Source: Bradyrhizobium diazoefficiens
Lineage (GTDB): Bacteria; Pseudomonadota; Alphaproteobacteria; Rhizobiales; Xanthobacteraceae
Direction of reading: 5' to 3'
DNA: 64,000 bases
Assembly (NCBI RefSeq): GCF_018131185.1
Contig: NZ_JAFCJE010000001.1
Span: 310,001 to 374,000 of the forward strand
Under the pieces are notes generated by a model. The model saw nothing but the letters and a program-made list of their open reading frames with translations. It did not search any database and was not told the origin of the DNA. Below are positions 44,784 to 53,977 of the stretch, one piece after another. A program made the position numbers and the translations under genes. Within the stretch, counting starts at the first letter, position 1. The number at the start of each line of letters is the position of its first letter.

Positions 44784-45454
44784 TATCCCTGGAGCGCAGC
44801 GGCGGCTTTGCCCGTTGCCGCCCGGATCAGCTTGAGCGCGTCCTCGCTCGCCCATTCCGCCGGCCCCGCGATCGTCGCAATCTCGCAGCCTTGCGGATCG
44901 ACCAGCACCGAGGTCGGCATGCCCAGGGCCCGGCCTACAGCCTTAAGATCCTGGAAAACCTTGGCTTTCTGGTCGCTGAAATAGCCGAGCCGGGTCAGAT
45001 TCGCCTCTTTCAGGAAGGTCTTCGGCTTCTCGGGGTCGCGGGTGTCGATGTTGATCGCCACCACCTCGAAATTCTGGCCCGACAGCTTGCCCTGGAGTTC
45101 GTCCAGCGCCGGCATTTCCTTGCGGCAGGGCACGCACCAGGTCGCCCACAGGTTCACCAGCAGCGTCTTGCCGCGGAAATCCGACAGTTTCTTCGGCTTG
45201 CCGTCGGCGTCCTCGAAAGCGAGGTCGGGCAGCTTCAGCGGGGCGCTCGCCATGGTCAGCGCCGCCACCTCGCCATGGGCGAGCGGGGCGATCTTCTGCG
45301 CCGTCGCCACCGCCGCCTTGCAGGTCGGATCGCCCGAGGGGGCCCGGCTCAGGCCCAGCCCGTACAGCGCGGCGAAGCCGGCCAGTCCCACGACCGCCAC
45401 GGCGGCGATGACGAGGGGGACCCGGCGCGTGGCGGAGGGCGTCTTGTCGAGCAT
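44780..45454 (-). CDS. tlpA: membrane-anchored thioredoxin-like protein TlpA
   Basis: A 224-residue protein with a short cytoplasmic N-terminus, one anchor helix (about 14-34) and a periplasmic thioredoxin domain. The active site is WCVPC, with Cys107 and Cys110 when counted from MLDK, the numbering used for B. japonicum TlpA; this supports the ATG at 45454 over 45466. The C-terminal half has GMPTSVLVDPQG with the cis-Pro. The known protein is required for cytochrome aa3 assembly as a reductant in copper delivery. It is divergent from argH. Confidence 0.95.
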   Translation of the reverse strand: MLDKTPSATRRVPLVIAAVAVVGLAGFAALYGLGLSRAPSGDPTCKAAVATAQKIAPLAHGEVAALTMASAPLKLPDLAFEDADGKPKKLSDFRGKTLLVNLWATWCVPCRKEMPALDELQGKLSGQNFEVVAINIDTRDPEKPKTFLKEANLTRLGYFSDQKAKVFQDLKAVGRALGMPTSVLVDPQGCEIATIAGPAEWASEDALKLIRAATGKAAAALQGY

Positions 45455-45554
45455 ATCGTTTGTCATCCGGTCGCAGATATGGCTATCAGGGGCCTCTTAA
45501 TACGGCTGGCGGCGGCCAGCAAACGTGGCTAGCGACAGGCGTGAGCAGGGGATC

Positions 45555-46952
45555 ATGAGCAACAAGATGTGGGGCGGCCGGTTCTCGGAACGTCCCGATG
45601 AGATCATGGAAGAGATCAACGTCTCCATCGACGTCGATCGTCACCTCTACGCCCAGGACATTGCCGCGTCCAAGGCCCACGCTGCGATGCTCGCCAGCCA
45701 AGGCATCATCACGGGCTCTGATGCGAAAAATATCGGCAAGGGTCTAGACACGATTTTGTCAGAGATCGGCAAGGGCGACTTCGCGTTCAAGCGCGCGCTC
45801 GAGGACATCCATATGAATGTCGAGAGCCGCCTGTCCGAGCTGATCGGCCCGGCCGCCGGTCGCCTGCACACCGCGCGCTCGCGCAACGACCAGGTAGCGA
45901 CCGATTTCCGTCTCTACGTGCGCGACGTTCTCGATGAGACCGACGCCGCGCTCGCTGCCTTCCAGCAGGCCCTGGTCGAGCGTGCGTTGGAGCACGCAGG
46001 CACCGTCATGCCCGGCTTCACGCATCTGCAGACCGCGCAGCCGGTGACCTTCGGCCATCATCTGCTTGCCTATGTCGAGATGGCAGCGCGCGATCGCGGC
46101 CGTTTTCAGGATGCGCGCAAGCGGCTGAACGAATCGCCGCTCGGCGCCGCCGCGCTCGCAGGCACCTCGTTCCCGATCGATCGCCACGCCACCGCGAAGG
46201 CGCTTCTCTTCGACCGTCCGATGGCGAACTCGCTCGACGCGGTGTCCGACCGCGACTTCGTGCTGGAGACGCTGTCGGCCGCCTCGATCTGCGCCGTGCA
46301 CATGTCGCGCTTTGCCGAGGAGATCGTGATCTGGACCTCGCCGCTCGTCGGCCTGATCCGGCTCAGCGACAAGTTCACCACGGGCTCCTCGATCATGCCG
46401 CAGAAGCGGAATCCGGATGCGGCCGAGCTGGTGCGCGCCAAGACCGGGCGCGTCATCGGCGCGCTCAACGGTCTGTTGATCGTGATGAAGGGCCTGCCGC
46501 TCGCCTATCAAAAGGACATGCAGGAGGACAAGCAGGGCGCCATGGAGGGCTTTGCCGCGCTGTCGCTGGCGATCCGCGCCATGACAGGCATGGTCCGCGA
46601 CCTCGTGCCTGACGAAGCCAGGATGAAGCTTGCCGCGGGCGAGGGCTATGCCACCGCGACCGACCTTGCCGACTGGCTGGTGCGAACGCTGAAAATGCCG
46701 TTCCGCGAGGCCCATCACGTCACGGGCCGCATCGTCGCCAAGGCCGCCGAGGGCGGCGTGGCGCTGCATGAGGTGCCGCTCGAAGAGATGCAGGCGATCG
46801 AGTCGAAAATCACCAGGGACGTGTTCGGCGTGCTCTCGGTCGAATCGTCGGTGAAGAGCCGCACCAGCTTCGGCGGCACCGCGCCGAAGAACGTGACGGC
46901 CCAGGCCAAGGCCTGGTTGAAGCGGCTGGAAAAAGAGCGAAAATTGGGCTGA
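45555..46952 (+). CDS. argH: argininosuccinate lyase
   Basis: A 465-residue fumarase/aspartase-superfamily enzyme. The signature [12 protein letters not shown] (277-288) holds the flexible catalytic loop. MWGGRF at the start and [13 protein letters not shown] (about 105-117) are typical. It splits argininosuccinate to arginine and fumarate, the last step of arginine synthesis. The ATG at 45555 is behind GCAGGGG. It is followed by the lipoprotein and lysA genes on the same strand. Confidence 0.96.
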   Translation: MSNKMWGGRFSERPDEIMEEINVSIDVDRHLYAQDIAASKAHAAMLASQGIITGSDAKNIGKGLDTILSEIGKGDFAFKRALEDIHMNVESRLSELIGPAAGRLHTARSRNDQVATDFRLYVRDVLDETDAALAAFQQALVERALEHAGTVMPGFTHLQTAQPVTFGHHLLAYVEMAARDRGRFQDARKRLNESPLGAAALAGTSFPIDRHATAKALLFDRPMANSLDAVSDRDFVLETLSAASICAVHMSRFAEEIVIWTSPLVGLIRLSDKFTTGSSIMPQKRNPDAAELVRAKTGRVIGALNGLLIVMKGLPLAYQKDMQEDKQGAMEGFAALSLAIRAMTGMVRDLVPDEARMKLAAGEGYATATDLADWLVRTLKMPFREAHHVTGRIVAKAAEGGVALHEVPLEEMQAIESKITRDVFGVLSVESSVKSRTSFGGTAPKNVTAQAKAWLKRLEKERKLG

Positions 46953-47045
46953 GGGTAAAATTTCGCTGATGTTTCATGGTCATCCAGCTCTCGCCAGAGC
47001 AGGCCAATCTCTGTATGGTGCACCGCGCGTAGTGGGGATTTCGTC

Positions 47046-47345
47046 GTGACGTCAAAGTTTCGCCCGGCTGGTTCGGGGTGGGCCATCATTGTCTTGAGCC
47101 TGACGGCGCTTGCGCTTGCCGGCTGCGGCCGCAAAGGTCCGCTGGATCTGCCGCCGACCGCCACCAACGCGCCGACGGCCAACGGCGCCGCGCCTGTCGA
47201 CACCGACACCGCAGCCCAGAAGACGTCGAGCATGTTCAATCCCACCTCAGCCTCAGGTGCGGATGCCGAGCCCGCGGCGGCCAAGGGCCGGAAGAAACCG
47301 TTTATTCTCGACCCACTTCTGGACGAACCTCCCGGCAAGAAATAA
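47046..47345 (+). CDS. small lipoprotein, LptM/YifL-like
   Basis: A 99-residue lipoprotein with an uncharged hydrophobic signal and lipobox LAGC (Cys27), followed at once by GRKGPLDLPP. This CG-(R/Q)KGPL sequence is the hallmark of YifL, now LptM, which helps LptD oxidation and LPS transport in enterics. The rest is a disordered Ala/Thr/Lys tail. It starts with GTG at 47046. Its location directly before lysA is conserved in many proteobacteria. Confidence 0.82.
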   Translation: MTSKFRPAGSGWAIIVLSLTALALAGCGRKGPLDLPPTATNAPTANGAAPVDTDTAAQKTSSMFNPTSASGADAEPAAAKGRKKPFILDPLLDEPPGKK

Positions 47346-47368
47346 GCCGGGACAACCGAGCCCAAGCC

Positions 47369-48634
47369 ATGAACCATTTCGACTATCGCAACGGCGTACT
47401 GCACGCCGAGGCGGTGAACCTGTCCGAGCTGGCCGCGTCCGTCGGCACGCCGTTCTATTGCTATTCGACCGCGACGCTGGAGCGGCACTACCGCGTTTTC
47501 ACCGAGGCCTTCGCCGGCGAAAAGGTGCTGGTCTGCTATGCCATGAAGGCGAACTCCAACCAGTCGGTGCTGCGTACGCTGGCCAAGCTGGGAGCCGGCG
47601 CCGACGTGGTCTCAGGCGGCGAATTGAAGCGCGCGCTGGCTGCCGGCATTCCGCCAAGCAAGATCCTGTTCTCCGGCGTCGGCAAGACCGAAACCGAACT
47701 GCGCGCCGCGCTCGCCGCCGATATTCTCTGCCTCAACGTCGAATCCGAGCCGGAGCTCGAGCTGCTGTCGCGCGTTGCGACTGAGATGGGCAAGACCGCG
47801 CGCATCTCGCTCCGCGTCAACCCCGATGTCGATGCCGGCACCCACGCCAAGATCTCGACCGGCAAGTCCGAGAACAAGTTCGGCATCCCGATCGTGCATG
47901 CCCGCGAGGTCTATGCCCGCGCCGCGAAACTCCCGGGCATCGAGGTGACCGGGACCGACGTGCATATCGGCAGCCAGATCACCGATCTTTCCGGCATGGA
48001 GACCGCGTTCCGCATCCTCTCCGAGTTCGTGCAGACGCTGCGCGCCGACGGCCACAACATCTCGCATGTCGACTTCGGTGGCGGTCTCGGCATTCCCTAT
48101 TACATGGACCGCGAGGCGCCGCCGGCGCCGGCCGCCTATGCCGCCATGGTCAGGCGCGTCAGCCACAATCTCGGCTGCACGTTGATGTTCGAGCCGGGCC
48201 GCATGATCGTCGGCAATGCCGGCATCCTGGTCGCCAAGGTGATCTATGTGAAGCACGGCGACGGCAAGAATTTCGTCATCATCGACGCTGCGATGAACGA
48301 CCTCATCCGACCGACGCTGTACGAGGCGCATCACGACATCCTGCCGGTGAAGCAGCCGTCCGCGGGTGCCGCCACCATCATTGCCGATGTCGTCGGCCCG
48401 GTCTGCGAGACCGGCGACTATCTCGCGCTGGATCGTACGCTGCCGACGCCCGCGCCCGGCGATCTCCTCGCCATCATGACCGCGGGCGCCTACGGTGCGG
48501 TGCAAGCCGGCACGTACAACACCCGGCCGCTGGTGCCGGAGGTGCTGGTGAAGGACGATCAGTACGCCGTGGTGCGCCCGCGCGTGGAGGTCGAACAGCT
48601 GATCGCGATGGATACGCCCGCGCCGTGGCTGTGA
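47369..48634 (+). CDS. lysA: diaminopimelate decarboxylase
   Basis: A 421-residue PLP enzyme of alanine-racemase fold. The PLP lysine is Lys60 in VCYAMKANSN. HIGSQITDLSG, DFGGGLGIPY and EPGRMIVGNAGIL bind PLP phosphate and substrate. GPVCETGDYLA supplies the Cys from the partner subunit. It makes lysine from meso-diaminopimelate. It lies 23 bp after the lipoprotein gene. The ATG at 47369 is the natural start; the longer upstream reading runs through the lipoprotein gene in another frame. Confidence 0.95.
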   Translation: MNHFDYRNGVLHAEAVNLSELAASVGTPFYCYSTATLERHYRVFTEAFAGEKVLVCYAMKANSNQSVLRTLAKLGAGADVVSGGELKRALAAGIPPSKILFSGVGKTETELRAALAADILCLNVESEPELELLSRVATEMGKTARISLRVNPDVDAGTHAKISTGKSENKFGIPIVHAREVYARAAKLPGIEVTGTDVHIGSQITDLSGMETAFRILSEFVQTLRADGHNISHVDFGGGLGIPYYMDREAPPAPAAYAAMVRRVSHNLGCTLMFEPGRMIVGNAGILVAKVIYVKHGDGKNFVIIDAAMNDLIRPTLYEAHHDILPVKQPSAGAATIIADVVGPVCETGDYLALDRTLPTPAPGDLLAIMTAGAYGAVQAGTYNTRPLVPEVLVKDDQYAVVRPRVEVEQLIAMDTPAPWL

Positions 48635-48703
48635 GGCGTTGAGAGAAAGCTCAAGCGCGTTCGCGCTTTGCGCGCCCCGGGACGACAGTGGAGATTGCGA
48701 CGG

Positions 48704-49612
48704 CTATTTCCCCGTCACTCCACTCTTCGCTCCACCCACCACCACGCCCGCCTTCTTCTCGATCGGCTTGATGGCCGCGGTGAAGTCGGACTCGGCGCCT
48801 TCCGCGGCTATTACGGTTTCCCACAACCGGCCGACCGCGTCCGCGACCTCCATCGACAGGCCGAGCTGCTTCATCTCCTCCAGCGCCAGCCGCACGTCCT
48901 TCACCATCAATCCCGTAGCGAAGCCGAAGTCGAATGTGCGCGGCAGCACCGCGCGCGGAAACTTGTCGCGGCTCGCCGTGTTCATGCCGGAGCCGGCATT
49001 GATGACGTCGATCATCACGGCGGGATCGAGCCCGGCCTTCACGCCCATCACCACGGCTTCCGACGTCGCCACGATCGCGGTGGCCGACAGGAAATTGTTG
49101 GCGAGCTTCATGGTCTGCGCCGCGCCGGGCTTCTCGCCGATGAAGAACACTTTTCCGATCACGTCGAGCGCGGGCTTGAGCAGCTCGAATTCCGCCTTCG
49201 GCCCGGAGACCATCACCGCCAACGTGCCTTTCTCGGCGCCGCCGACGCCGCCGGAGACGGGGCAGTCGATCTGCACGATGTTGTGCTTGGCGAGAAGGCC
49301 GTGAATCTTTGCGGCCATCGCCGAGCCGACCGTGGAGAGATCGATGAAGCGTTTTGCGCTTCTGCCCTCGATCACGCCGTTCGCCCCGGTTGCAACCTCG
49401 AGCGAAGCCTGCAGCGAAGGCAGGCTCGCCATGACGGTCTCGACCCGATCGGCGACGTCCCTTGGTGAGGTCGCGGGCGTAGCGCCGAGCGCAACGAGCT
49501 TGCCCATGATCTCCTTGCGCGTGTCGAACACGACGAGGCTGTGCCCCGCCTCGATCAGCCGCCGCGCCATCGGGAAACCCATGTTTCCAAGGCCGATGAA
49601 TCCGATGTCCAT
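48704..49612 (-). CDS. 3-hydroxyisobutyrate dehydrogenase-like NAD(P)-dependent oxidoreductase
   Basis: A 302-residue beta-hydroxyacid dehydrogenase. The start IGFIGLGNMGFPMARRLIEAGH is the Rossmann motif. DCPVSGGVGGAEKGTLAVM is the substrate loop, and the catalytic Lys is in TMKLANNFLSA. AAAGGAAA precedes the ATG at 49612. The exact substrate among 3-hydroxyisobutyrate, tartronate semialdehyde and similar acids is unclear. It lies downstream of the carboxymuconolactone decarboxylase-like gene, separated by a small repeat. Confidence 0.87.
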   Translation of the reverse strand: MDIGFIGLGNMGFPMARRLIEAGHSLVVFDTRKEIMGKLVALGATPATSPRDVADRVETVMASLPSLQASLEVATGANGVIEGRSAKRFIDLSTVGSAMAAKIHGLLAKHNIVQIDCPVSGGVGGAEKGTLAVMVSGPKAEFELLKPALDVIGKVFFIGEKPGAAQTMKLANNFLSATAIVATSEAVVMGVKAGLDPAVMIDVINAGSGMNTASRDKFPRAVLPRTFDFGFATGLMVKDVRLALEEMKQLGLSMEVADAVGRLWETVIAAEGAESDFTAAIKPIEKKAGVVVGGAKSGVTGK

Positions 49613-49681
49613 GGTGTTTCCTTTTTCTTTCTTCTTCGTTGTTGGTTGAGTCCCCGCAACCATGTCTCGCTGTGGCTACGG

Positions 49682-49713
49682 GTCCCGGGCTCGCGCTTTG
49701 CGCGTCCCGGGAC
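49682..49713. repeat. short palindromic repeat
   Basis: GTCCCGGG (49682-49689) and CCCGGGAC (49706-49713) with GCGCtttGCGC between. A near copy (CGCTTTGCGCGCCCCGGGACGAC) lies at 48662-48685, at the other end of the dehydrogenase gene. Confidence 0.6.
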
Positions 49714-49735
49714 GACGTCGGAAGAGAGGTTGCCC

Positions 49736-50119
49736 TCAAGCCTTGCCGTCGATCTCCGCGAACACCTCGCGCGCGATGCGGAAACTGTCGACCGCGGCGG
49801 GCATGCCGCCATAGATCGCGACCTGCATCAGGATCTCGCGGATTTCCTCGCGGCTGACGCCGTTGGTGAGCGCGCCCATCAGATGTACGCGGAACTCGTG
49901 CTGGCGGTTGAGGATCGCGATCATGGCGATGTTGAGCATGCTGCGGGTCTTGCGCGGCAGCTCCTCGCGGCCCCACACCGCGCCCCAGCAATATTCGTTC
50001 AGCATCTCCTGGAACGGACGGTTGAAATCATCGACGTTCCTCAGGGCGTTGTTGACATAGGTCTCGCCCAGCACCGCTTTGCGGACTTCCAGGCCCTTGT
50101 CGTGCATCTTCTTGTCCAT
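49736..50119 (-). CDS. carboxymuconolactone decarboxylase family protein
   Basis: A 127-residue helical protein of the CMD/AhpD-like family, PcaC-type length. It has LNEYCWGAVWGREELPRKTRSMLNIA with a single Cys, the HEFRVHLMGALTNGVSREEIREI helix pair and a final GGMPAAVDSFRIA. The second Cys of the AhpD CxxC is absent, so it is on the decarboxylase side. No other protocatechuate genes are near, so the substrate is open. Confidence 0.82.
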   Translation of the reverse strand: MDKKMHDKGLEVRKAVLGETYVNNALRNVDDFNRPFQEMLNEYCWGAVWGREELPRKTRSMLNIAMIAILNRQHEFRVHLMGALTNGVSREEIREILMQVAIYGGMPAAVDSFRIAREVFAEIDGKA

Positions 50120-50299
50120 GGCGATTCCCTTGCTTTCTTGCGCTTCTCGGAGGTGGCGGCGCGCGGAAATTACGGGGTTGGACGGGCCCAGTCACGTCCT
50201 CGTGTTATGCGGGAAAAGGGGTGTCTCCCGTACGGGAACGGATGCCTCAGTGCTGCCGTTGTGATAGGCTCCTCTCTACCGGGCAACCTGGAGAGTTGA

Positions 50300-52249
50300 T
50301 TGAACGGCGTCACCCCCGACCCGTCAGACCCGATCCGCAACAGTGACGCTCTGTCGCGGTTGAAGCTGGCGCAGGCCCTCGACCGGGCCACCTATGCCAT
50401 CGCGTGGGAGCGTGCCTGGCCAAATCTGGCGCGGCTTCTGACTGTCGTCGGCCTGTTCCTGGTGGTGTCCTGGGCCGGCCTGTGGCTGGTCCTGCCCTTT
50501 ATCGCCCGTACCATCGGTCTCGTCGTTTTCGCCGGGATCGCGATCGCCGTGCTGCTGCCCATGATTCGCTTCCGCTGGCCGAGCCGCGACGAGGCGCTGG
50601 CCCGGCTCGATCGTGGCTCCGGCATCCGTCACCGCCCGGCGACCACGCTGACCGACACGCTGTCCTCGCAGGATCCGGTCGCACAGGCGCTGTGGCAGGC
50701 GCAGCGCGAGCGTACGCTGGCCTCGATCAAGCGCATCCGCGCCGGTCTGCCCCATCCGCGCCTCGCGCTCCATGATCCCTGGGCGCTGCGTGCCCTCGTC
50801 ATGGTGATGCTGGTCGCGACCTTCTTCGCCGCCGGCGACGAGCGCGCGATGCGGCTCGGGGCCGCCTTCGACTGGAACGGCGTGCTGGCGCCGGCGAATG
50901 TTCGCGTCGATGCCTGGGTCACCCCGCCGCTCTACACCGGCAAGCCGCCGGTCATCCTGTCGGCCGCCAACAGGGAGGCCGCAGCGCTGCCGGCTTCCGG
51001 CCCGCTCGCCGTCCCCGCAGGCTCGACCCTGATCGTGCGCTCCTCCGGCGGCAGCCTGGATGTCGCCGTCTCCGGCGGCCTCAAGGAGGTCGCTCCCGCG
51101 GAGGCCGCACCGAAGGGCACCAACGAGAAGCATTTTGCCATCACCGGCGACGGCACCGCGCGTGTCCGCGCGCCCTCCGGCCAGCCGCAATGGGCGTTCG
51201 CGGCGACGCCAGACCGTGCGCCGACCATTGCGCTCGCCAAGGATCCCGAGCGCCAGGCGCGCGGCGGGCTGCAGCTCTCCTACAAGATCGAGGACGATTA
51301 CGGCGTCACCGGCGCCGATGCGCACATCGCCTTGCGCCCCGCCGAGACCAAGGATGCTGTCAAGGATGGCAGCAAGGATTCCGACGGCAAAGCCGCGGCG
51401 CGGCCGTTGTTCGAGCCGCCGCAATTTCCGCTGGTGCTGCCGAACGCGCGCACCCGCAACGGCGTCGGCCAGACGGTGAAGGACCTCAGCGAGAACCCCT
51501 ATGCCGGCGCCGACGTCACGCTGACCCTGACCGCCAAGGACGAGGCCGGCAACGAGGCGAGAAGCGAACCCTTCAACATGCGCCTGCCCGAGCGTCTGTT
51601 CACCAACTCGCTCGCGCGCGCGCTGATCGAGCAACGCCGCATCCTCGCGCTCGACGCCAACAGGAATTCCGACGTCTACACCGCGCTCGACGCGCTGATG
51701 ATCGCACCCGAATTGTTCACGCCGGATGCCGGCTGCTATCTCGGCCTCCGGAGCCTGGCGACCCAGCTCGAGGCTGCCCGCACCGACGATGCTCTGCGCA
51801 ATGTCGTGGCGAGCATGTGGGCCTTCGCGGTCACCATCGAGGATGACGGTGTCGCCGGCAGCGTCAACGCCGCGCTGCGCTCGGCGCAGGACGCGCTCAA
51901 GGCGGCGCTGGAACGCGGTGCCAGCGAGGACGAACTCAGGGTGCTGACGCAGAAGCTTCGTGAGGCCATGGCCGGCAAGGTGCGCGATCTCGCCCGGCGC
52001 GCCGAGCAGAATCCGCTCGGTGCCCGGCAGCCGTTCCCTGCGGAGGTCCAGCTCATCCTCGACAAGGCGATCGAGCTGCGGCAGAAGACCCAGCATGCGA
52101 CGCCCGAGCAGCTCGCAGAGTTGGCGCAGCAGCAGGACGTCTTGCGCGAACAGCTGCAAGCCTATCGAAAGTCGGCGAACAGCCGTGCCAACAAGGCGGG
52201 GGACGACAAGGCCAATCAGTTTACGCGGGACCGGAAATGCGGAAGCTAG
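50300..52249 (+). CDS. TIGR02302/DUF4175 protein, N-terminal part (split gene)
   Basis: A 649-residue protein with two N-terminal helices (about 48-70 and 72-85), a third near 152-172, and then a long periplasmic region predicted rich in beta and coiled segments. The family is normally one protein of about 850 residues in Alphaproteobacteria. Here the frame stops at 52249, and the rest of the homology continues in the next frame from 52237. The same two-frame arrangement is recorded for B. japonicum in the family description. TTG at 50300 follows GGAGAG. Function is unknown, probably envelope related. Confidence 0.82.
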   Translation: MNGVTPDPSDPIRNSDALSRLKLAQALDRATYAIAWERAWPNLARLLTVVGLFLVVSWAGLWLVLPFIARTIGLVVFAGIAIAVLLPMIRFRWPSRDEALARLDRGSGIRHRPATTLTDTLSSQDPVAQALWQAQRERTLASIKRIRAGLPHPRLALHDPWALRALVMVMLVATFFAAGDERAMRLGAAFDWNGVLAPANVRVDAWVTPPLYTGKPPVILSAANREAAALPASGPLAVPAGSTLIVRSSGGSLDVAVSGGLKEVAPAEAAPKGTNEKHFAITGDGTARVRAPSGQPQWAFAATPDRAPTIALAKDPERQARGGLQLSYKIEDDYGVTGADAHIALRPAETKDAVKDGSKDSDGKAAARPLFEPPQFPLVLPNARTRNGVGQTVKDLSENPYAGADVTLTLTAKDEAGNEARSEPFNMRLPERLFTNSLARALIEQRRILALDANRNSDVYTALDALMIAPELFTPDAGCYLGLRSLATQLEAARTDDALRNVVASMWAFAVTIEDDGVAGSVNAALRSAQDALKAALERGASEDELRVLTQKLREAMAGKVRDLARRAEQNPLGARQPFPAEVQLILDKAIELRQKTQHATPEQLAELAQQQDVLREQLQAYRKSANSRANKAGDDKANQFTRDRKCGS

Positions 52250-53388
52250 CGCGCGTGCCAGTCTTGAAGGCGATGTCGATCGCCTGTCTCGCCCTCCTGT
52301 TGGGAGGCGTCTCCCCCGCCCTGGCCCAGCAGGACTTGGATCCCGATGCGCTGCTCGATAGCGCGGAAAAGGCGATGCAGGATTCCGGCGACAGCCTGAG
52401 GCAGAAGGAGTCCGGGAAGAGCCTGAACAACCAATCCGACGCCATCCAGAAGCTCGAGGAATACAAGCGCGCCACAGAGAGGAGCCAATCTTCCAGTCGC
52501 GATCGTTCCGTCATCACGCAGCGGGATCTGGACGATCTCTTGCGGCAGATCGAGAAGGCGGCGCGCGAAGGCAACAAAGAGGCCGCACAGCGCATGCTCG
52601 AGCAGCTCGCGCAGATCATGGAAAATCTCCAGATGGCGCAGCCCGGGCAATCCGGCGAGAGCGAGATGGAGCAAGCGCTGAACGAGCTCAGCGACATGAT
52701 CCGCAAGCAGCAGCAATTGCGCGACAAGACTTTCAAGCAGGGCCAGGACTCCCGCCGTGACCGCTCGCGCGGCAAGCAGGGCGACCAGTCGATGTCGGAC
52801 CTCCAGCAGGATCAGCAGTCGCTGCGCGACCGCCTGAAGAAGCTGCAGGACGAACTCGCCAAGCGCGGTCTCACGCAGAAGGGACAAAAGGGTCAGAAGG
52901 GGCAGCAGGGTCAACAGGGACAGAAAGGCCAGCAGGGCGATCAGGGCCAGAGCGGAGATCAGGACGGCGACGACGGTGATGACGATGGCAGCCTCGACAC
53001 CGCGGACGGCGCCATGGGTGATGCCGGTTCAAAACTCGGCGACGGCAATGCCGACGGTGCCGTGGATTCGCAGGGCAAGGCGCTCGATGCGATGCGCAAG
53101 GGCGCGCAGAAGATGGCCGAGGCGATGCAGCAGGGCGATGGCGACGGGCAGGGCGATGGTCCCGGCAATCGGGCCGGCCGTCAGCAGAGCGGCGGCAATC
53201 AGACCGATCCGCTGGGCCGCCCGCTTCAGGGCCGCGATCTCAGCGACGATTACTCAGTCAAGATCCCCGGCGAGATCGACGCCCAGCGTGTCCGCCGCAT
53301 CCTCGAAGAGCTCCGCCGCCGCCTCGGCGACAGCTCGCGCCCGCAGATCGAGCTCGATTATATCGAGCGGCTGCTGAAGGATTTTTGA
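52237..53388 (+). CDS. TIGR02302/DUF4175 protein, C-terminal part with its own signal peptide
   Basis: A 383-residue protein starting MRKLARVPVLKAMSIACLAL and ending its signal with GVSPALAQ (cleavage about residue 31). The mature part is Gln-rich and helical: LDDLLRQIEKAAREGNKEAAQRMLEQL, a repeated GQKGQQ tract (about 205-230), an acidic Asp/Gly run, then GKALDAMRKGAQKMAEAMQ and the C-terminal RVRRILEELRRRLGD. This matches the C-terminal half of the single-chain family. The start overlaps the upstream stop by 13 bp, so translation is coupled. Confidence 0.82.
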   Translation: MRKLARVPVLKAMSIACLALLLGGVSPALAQQDLDPDALLDSAEKAMQDSGDSLRQKESGKSLNNQSDAIQKLEEYKRATERSQSSSRDRSVITQRDLDDLLRQIEKAAREGNKEAAQRMLEQLAQIMENLQMAQPGQSGESEMEQALNELSDMIRKQQQLRDKTFKQGQDSRRDRSRGKQGDQSMSDLQQDQQSLRDRLKKLQDELAKRGLTQKGQKGQKGQQGQQGQKGQQGDQGQSGDQDGDDGDDDGSLDTADGAMGDAGSKLGDGNADGAVDSQGKALDAMRKGAQKMAEAMQQGDGDGQGDGPGNRAGRQQSGGNQTDPLGRPLQGRDLSDDYSVKIPGEIDAQRVRRILEELRRRLGDSSRPQIELDYIERLLKDF

Positions 53389-53410
53389 GGCGCACTCACC
53401 CCTTGTTCAC

Positions 53411-53527
53411 TGTCGTCGCCCGGCTTGACCGGGCGATCCAGTATTCCAGAAGCCTGCGTTGCACTGCTCGCCCTCACCGCGTCCGCCTCGGCGTACTGGA
53501 TGCCCCGGTCAAGCCGGGGCATGACAG
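53411..53527. repeat. palindromic intergenic repeat (cccggcttgaccggg type)
   Basis: Left CTGTCGTCGCCCGGCTTGACCGGG contains CCCGGcttgaCCGGG. Right CCCCGGTCAAGCCGGGGCATGAC pairs with it, with GTATTCCAGA/GCGTACTGGAT inside. It lies between convergent genes and may help end both transcripts. Confidence 0.75.
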
Positions 53528-53552
53528 CGGAGCGTGAGGCGGCAGCTTCGCG

Positions 53553-53927
53553 TCACGTTTTCTTCGCCGCCAGCGCATCCGCTACGGCGGTACGGATGTC
53601 GGCGACCGAGAACGGCTTTGTCACGACGTCGTGCACCAGCGCATTCAAATTCGAGGCGCGCTCGCGCTGGTCGGCAAAGCCGGTCATCAGCAGGATGGTC
53701 AGATCGGGGAAGTCGCGCGCGGCGGAGAGCGCCAGTGCGATGCCGTCCATGACGGGCATCTGGATGTCGGTGAGCAGCAGGTCGAAGGCGCCGCCCTCGC
53801 GGGCCAGGATCTCCAGCGCCTCGGCGCCGTCCTGCGCGGTGACGGTCTCGTGGCCGTCCATCGCGATGGCACGCGCGACCAGCGTGCGCATCGAATCTTC
53901 GTCGTCGGCAATCAGGATTTTCGGCAT
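53553..53927 (-). CDS. single-domain response regulator, CpdR-like
   Basis: A 124-residue receiver with no output domain. The acidic pocket is ADDEDSMR, the phospho-acceptor is Asp54 in LLLTDIQMPVMDG, and the switch residues are in LLMTGFAD and VTKPFSV. The DDEDSMRTLVARAI and LLLTDIxMPxMDGIALA pattern resembles CpdR, which in its unphosphorylated form directs ClpXP proteolysis in the alphaproteobacterial cell cycle. It could be another short receiver such as DivK-like. It is upstream of no kinase gene here. Confidence 0.8.
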   Translation of the reverse strand: MPKILIADDEDSMRTLVARAIAMDGHETVTAQDGAEALEILAREGGAFDLLLTDIQMPVMDGIALALSAARDFPDLTILLMTGFADQRERASNLNALVHDVVTKPFSVADIRTAVADALAAKKT

Positions 53928-53977
53928 CAGATCAGTCTCTGGGGCGAACCTTCCCAGTGCGGGACTCTACACGCTGA

